DNA of 64,000 bases from Panulirus ornatus (GCF_036320965.1 NC_092250.1:13840100-13904099), one strand, 5' to 3'; counted from the first letter of the stretch, positions 34,595 through 48,011 are shown. Numbers and translations: made by a program. The notes: generated from the sequence alone by a model not told the origin.

Positions 34595-34931
34595 TTTCTA
34601 TTTCCACGAATCTATGTTCTATTCCAGTAGTATTTTTTTTTCTATTTCCACGAATCTATGTTCTATTCCAGTAGTATTTTTTTTTTCTATTTCCACGAAT
34701 CTATGTTCTATTCCAGTAGTAGTGTTTTTTTTCTATTTCCACGAAGCTATGTTCTATTCCAGTAGTAGTGTTTTTTTTCTATTTCCACGAAGCTATGTTC
34801 TATTCCAGTAGTATTTTTTTCTATTTCCACGAATCTATGTTCTATTCCAGTAGTAGTATTTTTTTCTATTTCCACGAATCTATGTTCTATTCCAGTAGTA
34901 TTTTTTTTTTTTTCAATTTCCACGAATCTAC
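34595..34931 (+). repeat. Minisatellite, about 45 bp x 8, with T-runs
   Basis: Eight units contain TATTTCCACGAATCTATGTT, then CTATTCCAGTAGTA, then a T-run of variable length. The array ends about 190 bp before the cadherin exon acceptor. Confidence 0.95.
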
Positions 34932-35116
34932 TTTGTTTTCAACATCAGATACTTAAGTACTCGAGCAGTGAGATGTTTTACTCATAAAAATCATGGACTT
35001 AATCTTAGGATTGAGGTGAAACACTTCAAACTCGTCACGAGAATAAATATCCCTTTTATTCCCTTTGCTTGAGGTTTGATTCTCATCTCTGGCTCTGTTA
35101 TTTCATATGATTTTAG

Positions 35117-35516
35117 GGAGGAAAGCAGAAGGTCGACTACCAGATGTCGGGCGGATGGGGTGCCATGAAGGTAGATGAAGATGGGGGAGTGTCCTTGTGG
35201 CGCGCCCTGGACCGTGAGGCTCCTGACGGAGGTACGGGCGTGGCCAAAATCATTGCCGTGGACCACGGCCACCCGCCACTCACCTCCACCGCCACCCTCA
35301 CCATCACTGTCACAGACGTCAATGACTGCCCCCCACTCCTCCTTCCGCCGACCCTCCTACATGTGACGGAGGGCGCGCCCCCCACCCTCTTGGGGGTCCT
35401 TACAGCCACGGACTACGACGTGTGGGCGCTGGGCCACGGACCACCCTTCAACCTGACCTTGGTGCCGACCAACGCCGCCCACGTCCTCGCCCACATCAGA
35501 CTCAAGTTCGACCCAC
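35117..35516 (+). CDS. CadN: Classical cadherin exon (EC repeat end and next repeat start)
   Basis: This exon has 133 codons plus one base, starting in phase 0 after TTTTAG. Its donor is GTAAGTAC from 35517. It continues the EC repeat begun in the exon at 1006 (GGKQKVDYQMSGG), with LDRE at 35207-35218 and DHGHPPLTSTATLTITV, and closes with DVNDCPP. It then opens the next EC repeat (LLHVTEGAPPTLLGVLTATD, then GHGPPFNLTL). DVNDC (35315-35329) has Cys in place of the second Asn of the usual calcium-binding DxNDN motif. The GHGPPF segment is typical of the penultimate EC repeat of insect CadN as I recall it. Codons are much more GC-rich than the flanking introns. Confidence 0.92.
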
Positions 35517-35852
35517 GTAAGTACATTTCGATGTCTCTCTGTCACTGCCATCAAAAACCAGGAGCCTTGAGTCTGTCTGGCATCCTGATTCCAAGGTCTG
35601 CAGCACCTGTAGTAAGCTTTTGAGTGTCTCTTTAGGGCATCCCAGACACATGCGAATCGAGCTTTCCACACACAGACTTATGCATTATGAACTTATGAGT
35701 CAAGGGATTAGATTTATCATTCTTTTCGATTACTTTGTGTACTTTGTATGTCTCTTATGGCGATTACATATGCTCAGGGTTGAGGGGGAAAATCTGCGAG
35801 TAGAGATTGCAGATGCATGGGGCAGGGATAGGCTTGTTATTTCTGAGTGTGG

Positions 35853-36043
35853 TGTTTCGTTATTGAGATGTTTTGGTTTAAGAGATCTAGTTCTATTATA
35901 AAGAATTGGATGCCGATGTTTCGTTACTGAGATGTTTTAGTTGAAGAGATCTAGTTCTGTTATAAAGAATTGGATGCCGATGTTTCGTTATTGAGATGTT
36001 TTGGTTGAAGAGATCTAGTTCTGTTATAAAGAATTGGATGCCG
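35853..36043 (+). repeat. Tandem repeat, 64 bp x 3
   Basis: Units read TTTCGTTATTGAGATGTTTT, then GAGATCTAGTTCT and AAGAATTGGATGCCGA, at about 35855, 35919 and 35983. Confidence 0.9.
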
Positions 36044-36239
36044 AGCAAGTTCTGGAAGAGGCATAGAGTATTAGGATCTTTGTTTCACTGTGTTAGTGTT
36101 GAGTATCTATTAGTTGCAAAGCAGCTAGTAATTTTTGTGAGCGCTTCATTTGTATGTGGTTTGGTTTTTACATTTACCTTTGAAAGGATGACAGACGAGA
36201 CAGGTGAGGCACAGTTTAGAGTGGAACAGATGAATTGTT

Positions 36240-37480
36240 TGTAGTGGGTGCTCAGGATTTTTTTTCTTTTGTCCAAATCTAGAACCAGTTACTGTTGTTA
36301 AGGGCATTTACTTAGTGTGTTTTAATGATGCTGGTGTAGATAGTGAATGTCGTGTGTGTGTCGTATGTGATGGTTGATGTATGATTCATTGGAAATGATT
36401 ATCCTTTCAAGGTGGCTGGAGGATGTAAGCTTAGTTCTCGTCTGTCTAGGGTTAAAAGTGTGACTGCATGCTTCTTCGGAGATGGAGACATTTTGTCCTG
36501 GGTGCACCATTGATCCAGTTGTGTAATGTCTGTTGCTGCTACTTGTGCATCAAGGTTGTTATGATTGTGTGTGTGTGTGGGTGTGAGATCGTCTGCACAT
36601 AATACGACCTTAATGATATGGTTCGCTGGAGGTAATGGGAGGTCGCGTAGGAAGAGACTGAAGAGGGTTAAGAGAAAGAAATGCTCCTTGGGGACACCAT
36701 TATAGAGTTGAAAGGTTTTAAATGTGAAGATATTGTGAGTGACTCTGGCATGGCAGCCTGCTATGAAATTGGCCAGCCACTCTTTTTGCCACAGTTGTGG
36801 AGGGTTGGTGTTAAATATCTTTTGTTGTGTGGATGTGTCGGGGTTACAATGTCAAATGCTTTGCTGATGTGTAGTGCCATCAGGATTGTGTGGAATGGGG
36901 AGATTGTGTTTGGTCAGAGTCATCCAGCATGAGTTGTTTGTGGTCTCTGCTGATAGTAGTGGTGTTGGAGTGGTCGTTGTCAGAAGGTATGGTATGTGGA
37001 TGAGGGTGGGATATTTTGTTTCAGTTGTGGATCTCTTTTTTTTCCCAGAGTTTGAATACAGAAGATAGAGGTGATATAGGGCGGTAGGAGGAGGATGGGA
37101 GGTGGTTGGTTGGTTTGAAGGGTGTGAGGAGTGGTATTATGTTGGAAATACCAACATAATACCAAGTGGGTCATAGTGCTTTACATACATGTTTGACTTG
37201 CTATTCAGGGACAGCTGCGCGCGAGTTCTTTTAATGTCTTCACTGCATCGCTTGTATCAATGGTAGTGAAGGGTGGGTGGGTACTTGTTTCTGAATAGAT
37301 TCTGTGTCGGTTTTTCATTACTCCCTCTTGCTGAGAGGCGAGGGTGGTCTGTTGGCTGATTTTTCGAGAAGTGTCTCATGATTAAGTCTGCGTGGTCTTT
37401 GGTAGACGGGAAGTCATTACGGTGAGTCAAAAGTGCTCCATGAGTAGGGGATGAATTTTTGCGCTAAGCATGTAACATGT
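36240..37480 (-). mobile_element. Family C LINE (I/Jockey-like), decayed RT
   Basis: Minus-strand translation gives RT motifs in order across frames. Right to left these are NIIPLLTPFKPTNHLPSSYR followed by PISPLSSVFKLWEK (about 37060-37160), ISKAFDIVTP (motif A), GVPKEHFFLLTLFSLFLRDL with PLPPA (motif B), and VVLCADDLT (catalytic box, about 36580-36605). After these comes NNLDAQVAATDITQLDQWCT and further C-terminal text. The style (LPLPP before the ADD box, and a W-containing segment after it) differs from families A and B. Stops and shifts are frequent. The upstream limit is uncertain. Confidence 0.75.
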
Positions 37481-40400
37481 TCACCGTGCAACTGGTGGTC
37501 TTGTGGTTCACTGTGTTGAGGGAGGCATGCATGTTGGCCTTTGCAGTGATTAGGTTATCGATATGTTTCATCGTGAGTAGATTTATTCTGTTTAGTATGA
37601 ACTGGTTTCTGTTCTGTGAGGTGTAACGTGTGTGTGTGTGTGTGTGTGACTTAGTAAATCCACTGCAGTGTGCTGCAGGTTGGTCAACAGACCCACGAGT
37701 ATATCTTTTAAATTCCAGCAGGTCCAGGACAGTGGCAGATGTAAACAAGGGCCTCCCCACTCTACTTTGTCTGGTAAAAGTTTAAAAAAACCTTTTTTTT
37801 TTTTTTTTTACATCTTCGTTTGAGATGAAGCCGGGAAATGTTTTGATTGATTCGGAAAAAAGTATTTTTTTTCTTGTTTGATTGTAAGGAGTCTTGTGTT
37901 GGGGAAACAAAATTCTATTTGAAAAATAATTATAAAAAATATGTCGCGGAAAAGCGATTGAGGATTAAAAAGCTTACTTTGAATTTTGTCTTCGACTCGA
38001 AGGGAAGAGAATTTTGAGTTCCAGGTAGAAAGAACAACCGTTGCTGTAAATATTATTTCATGTGTGTTTATAACGAAAGCCATTTACAATACCCGGGTAT
38101 CATTTACATTATTTACCACACTGAACTGTTTTCTATTGTAAATCCATATCATGAAATTGGCCAAAAACCTTTTTGTGCATTGAAAGCTTTTAGATATGCC
38201 ATTCAGCTGATAAAACTATACTTTGGCCATCGAGAATTTTGAGGACATTAATTATAATGTTAATTGTTCCCACGTATAGATTGAACAGTATAGAAAACAT
38301 ATGCAACTACAAATTTAAGTAATCTTGCCTTTCGTGTTTTAAATGTTGCGTCTAAAACACTTTGGACATGTACTGGTCATAAAAGCCTTTGTTTGCATGT
38401 GAAGTTTATTATAATCATTACTGTGAAATAAATTCATTCCCTTTTAATGTTTTTGTTGTGTTCAGCTTGCACGTTGTGCTGGGTAATGAACATTATTTGT
38501 TCCTGTTTTCAGAATATCTGAGGGGTGTCAGAAAGACCCGTACTTGGTAAATCTTGCCAAAATGTTTCCATTTGGTAGTATTTAAGAAAAAGTGTATGTT
38601 GAGCTCGTAATTTTAGAATAACGACAATTCTCACAAAATCCATATTTGTGTTTTTGTCAATTTTCAGAATGCCAGAGGGTATGTAAGACGTGTCTTTGAA
38701 TAAATTAATGTGTTCAGAAAATTCCTCTCTTGGACCATATGTAATATGGGCCTCGTTTACAAAAATTCTGAGTTTGGGGAATAGTACAAAAAATGGCACT
38801 ATTTTCATCATTTCTGTCGAAATTGATAATCATGTTTGAAATAAGTTTATAATCATAAGATGATCCATGTGAATATGGTTGATAATCTCCCTATTTTTAT
38901 GATACTTTTCATTGATTTGATTTTCAGTCTCTCGATGAATTACGATTCAAATTACCCTGAACTCACCTCGGGGACGTGAATGCATTTCGAGTCCCACACA
39001 CATGCCCACCAAACCAATCCATACCATAGACATAGTGTTTATGTGTTCAGTTTACTTGGTATTCCTGCTTGGAACAGAAGCATAGAATCTGGAGACACGA
39101 ATGGAATCGAGACTTGTTGAAGCCGTCTCGAATTCATACTTTTAGGATAATGCAATGGAATCGAGACTTGTTGAAGCCGTCTCGAATTCCCATTTTAAAA
39201 TAAAGCTTATGACGATACGGTTATGAGGCGTACTCCCCGTACGACTGCTTGTATGTGGTACACAGTGGATCAGGAAATTCCAAGCTTAAGATATTTTCTG
39301 TGAAATGCACTGTTTGTTGCGTGTTAGTCTTGCCTCATCCCTAACACGCAACTGGCAAAGGGCAACCCTACAGCAGTGTTTCCAAAAATGAAGTCATATA
39401 GCATGATTAGTATAACGTAAAATCTGTAGGTTACTTGGCGATCTGGAAGATTCTGCAGGCCAAAGAGAATACACGACCATCGCCCGTCCATTGGAGTGAG
39501 ACGCTTCACTGTGCGAAGGATGTGTTTCAACGCCACATATTACCCCCAGATGACTAGGATGTAGATACATTGGAACCATCACTCGCAGTGAACCTCTTAC
39601 TGGCACTGAATGGTGGAGCTTATGGAAAAATGCCTTAGATGTAGAAGTAACCCAGTTTTCATCTCAACAAACACTCGAACAGGTAATACGCTTCGAAACG
39701 AAAGCATCGCAAGCCGAGACGGCTTCAGTGGGTGTAGATCCGGTTCATGTCGCTTGATATCATATGTGTGCTGCATAAAAGAGCATCAGGTAAATCCAAG
39801 GAAAAAGAGAAAAAGAAAGCTGTTGTGCCTATGGAAGGGTCAGCGTGAGTGGGAGCTAGAAATGAGGCCACATTATAGTGGTGAGTTCTGGGTAATTTGA
39901 ATCATTACAGCTTACTGAGAAAATGAAAATCAAAAGTGTGAAGAACTGAAGAGAATTATTAGCATCATTAGCAGGACAGCCGTGTTAAGAGATAGTTACA
40001 TACAAGTAACGTATTATGTGTTTAGATAATGGTCCTCCCAAGAGAAATGGTGAAAATAATGCAGTTTGTGCACTTTTCTTCTTAGCTCTGTGAAGCCATG
40101 TTGAATATAATCGTCGAAGGAAAATGTCCAAATATTTTGTACATACACGTCTGTCATACCTTCAAGGATCTTGAAGTATTGAAAATCGACCAAGTAATTG
40201 TATGCAAATAGGATGAAACTAAAAAAGAAATCGCAATTTTTCTGAGTTTTAGTGCAGCATTCACATATGAAATTTAGCTGCAGGAGGGAAATAGTGATGG
40301 CACAACAGATCCTTTCCTCAAATACTCGTTTTCTGTCTTGTAGACATTCTGAAGAACGACGAATATTTCCATTTTCTTTCCCCACTCACTCGATCCTAAC

Positions 40401-41213
40401 ACTTGTACATGTCGTGGGTTCCGGAGGCGTGCAGTGTTCTGCTGGTCTGATATAGTTAATTATGTGTCGTCAGTGCAACAGTGTTGGGGTGACTGTATTT
40501 CAGAGGCCTCGATCATGGGTAGAGAGAGGCCCCCACTTCGAGGCCAGACACAGACTGAAACGGAAAAAAAAAAGCGATAAGGAACATGAGTGATCATGTA
40601 AAGACATAGTTGATGAAAGTGTCACTTAGATTCAAAACCCTTTGTATTATTTTGCTGTTCAGATCCAAAAGACCATTTTAGATCTTTAGCGATGGTCAAA
40701 CGCCGATAAGAAATGTACTCGACGCTGATAATCGGAACAGGACTTTCATTTCTCCGTATTGTAGAGAAAACCACAGCTTCGCAACATCGGTATAGAAAGG
40801 AAAACTCAACATTTACACATCTCGAAACAGAGTTCGATTCGTTCGTTACCACCTGTAGCTTGAGGCACACGTAATGCCAAACTCTGATACCAGAACATAT
40901 AGAAAATCCAACGATTATAACCTTTTGATGAATGAAGAGATTGATTTGATTGAGTATGTCTTGAGAAGAATGATTTTCGGATATATGACGTACACTGTGT
41001 CATCTGTGACATATTTTTCAGTGAACCTCTCTCTCTGGCCATTCCTGTACACGACACACAACACAATTCCTCGTAACAGACGATGGATAAGATTGAGTTG
41101 TTTGAAACGACCAAAGCTCTTTAAACTCGGCGCATTATAGAAATTCAGATGAAGTTAAAGCTTAAATGCTTGTCCTCATTCAAATGTTGCGCGTCGCCAT
41201 TGAGCCCAGTGCT

Positions 41214-41215
<2 letters not shown>
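37481..41215. other. Intronic, mostly AT-rich sequence without recognised features
   Basis: This holds a short TG run (37629-37648) and a T-run (37793-37809). I found no domain in the open frames on either strand, and no repeat family. Confidence 0.45.

Positions 41216-41305
<90 letters not shown>
41216..41305. repeat. (CT)n(CTAT)n compound microsatellite
   Basis: A CT run (to about 41276) is followed by CTAT units. Confidence 0.95.
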
Positions 41306-41369
41306 ACACACACACATTTGATATCGCTCTGCCTAGATATTGAGCCTCCTTTAGATGACGCGCCTACAG

Positions 41370-41506
41370 TCACCTTTCGTGGTCGCCTGACCCTTCTAAA
41401 TCAGTCACCTTTCGTGGTCGCCTGACCCATCTAAATCAGTCACCTTTCGTGGTCGCCTGACCCATCTAAATCAGTCACCTTTCGTGGTCGCCTGACCCAT
41501 CTAAAT
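41370..41506 (+). repeat. Tandem repeat, 35 bp x 4
   Basis: Units read CACCTTTCGTGGTCGCCTGA, then CCCATCTAAATCAGT, almost identical to each other. Confidence 0.95.
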
Positions 41507-43026
41507 ATGATTATTGTCTGTCATCCTCCTCATCTGCGAGTCGCACGAAATCTCTTCTATTTTCACCGCTACGTTGGGCTGAGCACACGCGACCTCCTCC
41601 AACTACCAGTCGTGACTTCGAGTGGAGGAGGAGGAGGAGAAGAAGCCACTGAATCATTCAGAGTTGTTTATCCCTCGCTGGTGAGGGGCGAGGTTCTTCT
41701 AACATAGTCCTGTTCATCTGGATCTGAAGAATCCGAGGATGACTCCAACGAGTTGACCCTCACAAGGGTCAGGGAAAGGTCACTCAGTGGGTAGACAAGG
41801 GTCAGATTTTGAATTGCCATGAATCTAGTTATGTCTTGTATCAAGGTAAACTTTGCAAGAAGAAAACCAGTCCTATTTTTCACAAACTATACACCAATCT
41901 GACTTGATCTTTAGGATCATTAAGGACCATAAGGTCAATTATATAACTGAATAATTATTCATTACTTTGATACCTAATTCTCGGTTGGATGTAAAGATGA
42001 CAATTTAGATGAAACAAATGATTCAGACTCGTAGCCAAAGGTCGTTTTCCATCACACAGCAAAATGAAGAGATTAAAATGAAAGAAGCCACTTGGGGAAG
42101 GGATAACAAGATGGCCTTTCCGGCAGAAAAATACATAAGGACTTTAAAAAAAAAAAGGGTTTTGAGAAACACAGGCTTGTAGATGACTGAGCTTCGCAGG
42201 CTCAGTGTAATGCACGACTCTGTACAGAGAACATCTTCGTAGTTTGGTATACAGCGAACCAACCCTCGTGGATTTGAGTGTAAATTTGCATAGCTTTCAA
42301 CACGCAAAGTTGATCTTCAGCTCAGACACTTCAAGGGCTGTGCCACCAGATGACCAGTTTGGGGCATCGGCATCCATTTTCTTTAGGCTCTTCCAGGGAA
42401 CAGGGTAAGATGGGGGGGTCTTTTATTTTCATAAGGTGCTACATAACGCGTGGCCCAGATAGATGCCTAGTAGTGAAGATGCCACACGACCTGTATTGAT
42501 GGAATTTGTTCCTCATTACTAACCCCTTCCTGGCTGGGCATGGCCACGTACAGGGTGGTGACTATAGCAATACACGATACAGAACCACAGGAGCAGCACA
42601 GAAGGAATGCAGTCATCTGCACTTCATGATACCACATAACCTCGCCAGATGAATATATCTGGTTATATTACCAATGCTGTATTACACTGTGCAACATTTC
42701 AACGGGACGAGCAGGATCACATAGTACAACCAAAAACAAAATAAACTAGACGTTAAACTACTCGCCATCCAATGAACCAGCTTCTTTTTATCTCCTCAGT
42801 TATTTCCACTTACCTGAGAGTTCTGTATCTGGATCTTAACAGAAAAGCACGTTTTTACTCGTTAGAATACCTGCGAGCCACTTCCATGGTAAATACTAAC
42901 ACAGGAAACTCAAATTGAAAATGAAGAGTTCTGGGTTCTCTACACGAGGCCTAATCCTGCCGAAAACTAATTAGGTGTCGGGTGCAGGTGTGTTTAATTA
43001 CCGTATGTGTGCAAGCGAGAGTCTCT
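41507..43026. other. Intronic sequence without recognised features
   Basis: I see no supported feature. Confidence 0.45.
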
Positions 43027-43460
43027 CCACACACACACACACACACACACACTTTTGAGTGTCGGACGATAGTGTGTCATTGAGCCATCCATGTCACCCA
43101 CACGCGTATAGAGTGTCAGACCATAATGTGTCATTTCGTGGCAAGCGTGTCATCCCACACACTCTGTGTCTGATAGCACTTTCATCATGCACCAAGCGTG
43201 TCACTCACACGCTAAGGAGTGTCGTGTGACACTTACCATCGTGTCGTGCCAGGCGAGCCACCCACTTAATTGCTTACGAGTGTCACAAGGCACTTTCACC
43301 TTGTGTGTCACTGTCAAGCTACACCATAATAGCAGACTAAGGATGTCACTCAGTGTCAGACGACACTGTCAGATGGCACTGACACTCTCACGGTGCCGCC
43401 AAACGACACCGTTGTCATTTCATGCCAAGCGTACCACTCACTGCCAGGCCTTGTGTCATA
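43027..43460 (+). repeat. (CA)n and a degenerate GTGTCA-rich field
   Basis: A CA run (43027-43051) precedes a field in which GTGTCA and GTGTCNNACGACACT-like words recur without a strict period. No coding signal. Confidence 0.6.
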
Positions 43461-44498
<1,038 letters not shown>

Positions 44499-44567
<69 letters not shown>

Positions 44568-44574
44568 ATATATC
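44499..44574. repeat. (TA)n at centre of a tail-to-tail inverted pair
   Basis: The TA run lies between the 3' ends of S copies 8 (plus) and 9 (minus). Confidence 0.95.
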
Positions 44575-44672
44575 TTTTCTTTCTTTTAAACTATTCGCCA
44601 TTTCCCGCGTTAGCGAAGTAGCGTTAAGAACGGAGAACTGGGCCTTTGAGGGAATATCCTCACCTGGCCCCC
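44575..44672 (-). mobile_element. Family S short element, copy 9 (5' truncated)
   Basis: On the plus strand it reads TTTAAACTATTCGCCATTTC, CCGCGTTAGCG and GGGAATATCCTCACCTGGCC. That is the right half of family S in inverse orientation. It is fused at about 44672 to a family A2 tail. Confidence 0.85.
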
Positions 44673-44815
44673 TTTCCGTCAGCGAGGTAGCGTCAGGAAA
44701 ACAGACGAAGAAAGGCCACATCCGTTCAACACTCTAGTCTCTAGCTGTCGTGTGTAATGGACCGAAACCACAGCTCCTTATCCACATCCAGGCCCCACAC
44801 GGACCTTTCCATTGG
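44673..44815 (-). mobile_element. Family A2 LINE, 3' UTR fragment
   Basis: Minus-strand reading gives AAAGGTCCGTGTGGGGCCTG, GGATAAGGAGCTGTGGTTTC, then TTCGTCTGTTTTCCTGACGC and TACCTCGCTGACG. This matches the A2 tails at 25.7 and 53.3 kb. Its 3' end joins S copy 9 without (TA)n. Confidence 0.75.
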
Positions 44816-45416
44816 GTTAAAAATTTGTGCATTGTTTTATCTTCTTAAAGTGGGAGTACGAAAACTTATCTCTCCCTCCCCCTGTTTACATCAGTCCACC
44901 TTCATTTTACATTCAGAAAACCTGCATCGCTGGCCAGAATAAACCAAAGCACCACCAAGGCAACGCTGATTTTCCCCACATTGCACACGCTTTTTGGAAA
45001 TAGCTAGAACGAAAGTGCGAATATGTATTTTAATGAGGTGCAGGCTGGTGGGTCCGTGCAGGCAGGGCTGGACGTGCTGTGGACGTGTTTCTGTGTATGT
45101 ATGTTATCACTCTCAGCATGAAGACTGGTTTACGAAATGGTTAATTTACAGGGTTGGGAGGAGAGGTGAAATGGTTCAGTGTGACGTGTTGTACACTTCC
45201 TTCATATGCAGGACGTAGTAAGGAGAGTCCGCTGGAGAAACGTTTTGATACCGTAACTCAAAAAATCTTTCACGAAATTCCACGGGGAAATTTTTAATGT
45301 TCTGAGTTATTTAGGAACTTGATGTGAACTTCCCCGGAACTCTAATACATCATTAAGAAAAAATATTCAGCGTAGTATGCGATTACATTTCACTCCTCAA
45401 GTACATTTCACTCAAG

Positions 45417-45590
45417 TATTCCTATGAGTCCACGGGGAAAATGATACACGAAAAGTTCCCAAGTGCACTTTCGTGTAATAATCACATCATCAGGAGAGAC
45501 ACAAGAGAAAAATATAACAGTCATTTGATATACATCGAAGAGACGAAGCTAGGACGTCTGACATGTTTTCCCCGTGGACTCGTGGGAATA
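45417..45590. mobile_element. Foldback element F, copy 2, with inverted ends and hammerhead-like core
   Basis: The left end (45417-45443, containing GAGTCCACGGGGAAAA) is matched in inverse by the right end (45563-45590, containing TTTTCCCCGTGGACTC). Between them lie the AAGTGCACTTTCGTGTAATA segment, CATCATCAGG, and the AGAGACGAAGCTAGGAC segment shared with copy 1. No open frame. Confidence 0.65.
45457..45497 (-). ncRNA. Hammerhead-ribozyme-like motif (F copy 2)
   Basis: The arrangement is the same as in copy 1. Here the 5' stem I strand reads TCTC instead of TCCC and still pairs with GGGA through one G-U pair. The core words CTGATGA and GAAA are intact. The extra nucleotide before stem II is again present. 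Confidence 0.4.
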
Positions 45591-46464
45591 TCTTGATCAC
45601 GCGCAAAATTTTGATCCTTTCCAACTTCACTCAAGTATATAAATGTTCAACCTCATGTGTGTCATCTTGAGGGAACCCAGCCACTGGTGACTACAAGCGT
45701 CTGCTCCGTTGGGTACACCAGCGTCTCGGATCCATATTTGGAGAATTCCGTTCTGGATGTAGCGAGAAGCCAAGACACTGACGTTTTCTGCCTCTCGTCC
45801 TGGTAGCCAAGTGGTTCATCCAGTGATGAGGCAGGCACCATAGACCCTCAGGTGTCGTCGTGGTGTTAGAGTCTCTGTTACTGCTTGAGACAGGTTAAGT
45901 ACCACTTCGGATGCTCCTTTAAAAGACAAAAGTGTTTGCAGATCCCATGTGGAGGTTCCTGTCTCCACGACTTTCTTGCGTCTTGATGTGCCTCCTTGCG
46001 TGTCGTACTCTGCAAGACGACTGTTCCATCTGCTTGCTTGTTTCCTGCTTACTGTTCCATCTGCTTGCAGCACCGTGCTTGTTTCCTGCTTAACGATGTC
46101 TGATGTCTCGATTTGCCTCGTTTTATTTCGGATGTTTGGTGCTCCTATACTGCTCCATGCCGTCTGCTATTTCTGTTTGGAACGTTTTGACGATACCCTT
46201 CAGTATTCCGGCTGTCCCTGCTTCTATCCTTTGCCCTTACGTGTGCTGCTGTTGTGTTCGTCTTTTAGTTTATCCGCAGCTTCCCATCTGCTGTTTCTGG
46301 ACCGTCTTCTTACTGACCTGATGCTGCGAATCTCCTGTTTTCTGTGTTCGTCATCATAGTCTTTCCGATGCTGCACGTACGATGTTTATAGGCACATCTT
46401 TGAGCTTAGCTTTTGTTTTTTTTGTGTGTGTGCATCGCCTGGCTTATCTGATGGTGTCTGTGCA
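45591..46464. other. Intronic sequence without recognised features
   Basis: I see no supported feature. Open frames at 45.8-46.4 kb have no known motif. Confidence 0.45.
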
Positions 46465-46858
46465 TCCTCTTTGGTAGAATCTTCGATTTTCTGTGCTTCC
46501 TCTTTAGGTAGAATTTCTGATGTTCTCTGTACATCATCCTTTGGTAGAGTTTCTGATGTTCTCTGTACATCATCCTTTGGTTGAGTTTCTGATGTTCTCT
46601 GTACATCATCCTTTGGTAGAGTTTCTGATGTTCTCTGTGCATCATCCTTTGGTAGAGTTTCTGATGTTCTCTGTACATCATCCTTGGGTAGAGTTTCTGA
46701 TGTTCTCTGTACATCATCCTTTGGTAGAATTTCTGATGTTCTCTGTGCATCATCCTTTGGTAGAATTCTGATGTTCTCTGTGCATCATCCTTTGGTAGAG
46801 TTTCTGATGTTCTCTGTGCATCATCCTTTGGTAGAGTTTCTGATGTTCTCTGTATGTC
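46465..46858 (+). repeat. Minisatellite, 36 bp x about 10
   Basis: Units read TTTCTGATGTTCTCTGTACA, then TCATCCTTTGGTAGAG. Thirty-six is a multiple of three, so frames are open on both strands (12-residue repeats). I do not take either as a gene. Confidence 0.95.
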
Positions 46859-48011
46859 AACCCTTGTCCTGAGCACGGCTGTGCGACTGCATCACTTTGC
46901 CGTTCATGTTTACAACATCCAGTGATGTTTCCTACTGTCCATGGTATATAGGTGTTATCGTATGCAAGATATCACTTTCAGTGAGGCATTACTATTGTTA
47001 ATAGACGAAAAGAAGTACAGTGTTCTCTAGGTGCCTTCTCGCTTCAGAGGAGTCCATCCTTTCCCTGCTCCTTCACGGAGTGCAGCTTTCCAGCTACAGG
47101 AGCCACATAGCAGGGGTTTTTGGGGTTGGGTTTGGAGTTGTATAAAAAGCAGGTGATATCGTAATGACACCTAGAAAAAAGAACAGGCAACAGCTGATAT
47201 GCTGTATTACATCTTAGTTTACTGCTATTAGAATGATTACATCCTCATAGGAACTCGCACTTTCTCTCATAACCCCTCAAGGAACTGAATCCAAACTGTT
47301 TCTTATGATGTGAATGATCAGTCTGCCTCTCCTGCTTACCAACATACCTCCCATTCTGCCTGGTGTCAGAGGGGACCAGTCAGGTGATGTGAGTTATCGA
47401 ACTGAAAGACAACAGAAAACGTGTGTCATAGCCATCTGTTCGTGCTGGACAAGTCCTTTAGGGTTTCTGTGGTAGGATTGTTGATATTAATGACCTAATG
47501 TAAACGTCTTCCATACAAGGATCAGATCACACATGGCTGCGGTTGACGATGAAGCCACAACTCGTGATGAATAACAGTGTAAAAGAGATTGCACAGTCTT
47601 GCAATGAGACCTAGACAATACGTAGCAGTGGTGGGACAAATAGCTCGCAAAATTTAGCTCTGGCAGATGTACTGAGGAGGGAAAATAGTGCATAGAGACA
47701 AGACTATGAATATCAAGGTGCACAAGAGTTACAAGAAAATGATAAACCATTCCTAAGAGGCCACGGTAACGTTAACGAATATGATCCCCTTGCAATGAGG
47801 AGGAGTTCTACACAAGAGGACGTAACGAGAAGCTAGGGGGAGTAAAGTGTCGCGAGGAAGGCGAAGATACACGTTTTCTGTAACTGGATGGTGAACATGC
47901 CAGGCGTGATGAGGAGGAAGAATGAATGCAGAGTTTTGAAATGGGGTCCCTCCAAAAAGAGACAGTATAGCACTCTCCGAAACTCTCTACAGGTGGATAA
48001 TCAAACACACT
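46859..48011. other. Intronic sequence without recognised features
   Basis: I see no supported feature. Confidence 0.45.

Noticed and set aside
38509..38811. 100-codon minus-strand open frame in AT-rich sequence
   Set aside because: The translation is of mixed composition but I recognise no domain. Such lengths occur by chance in this window.
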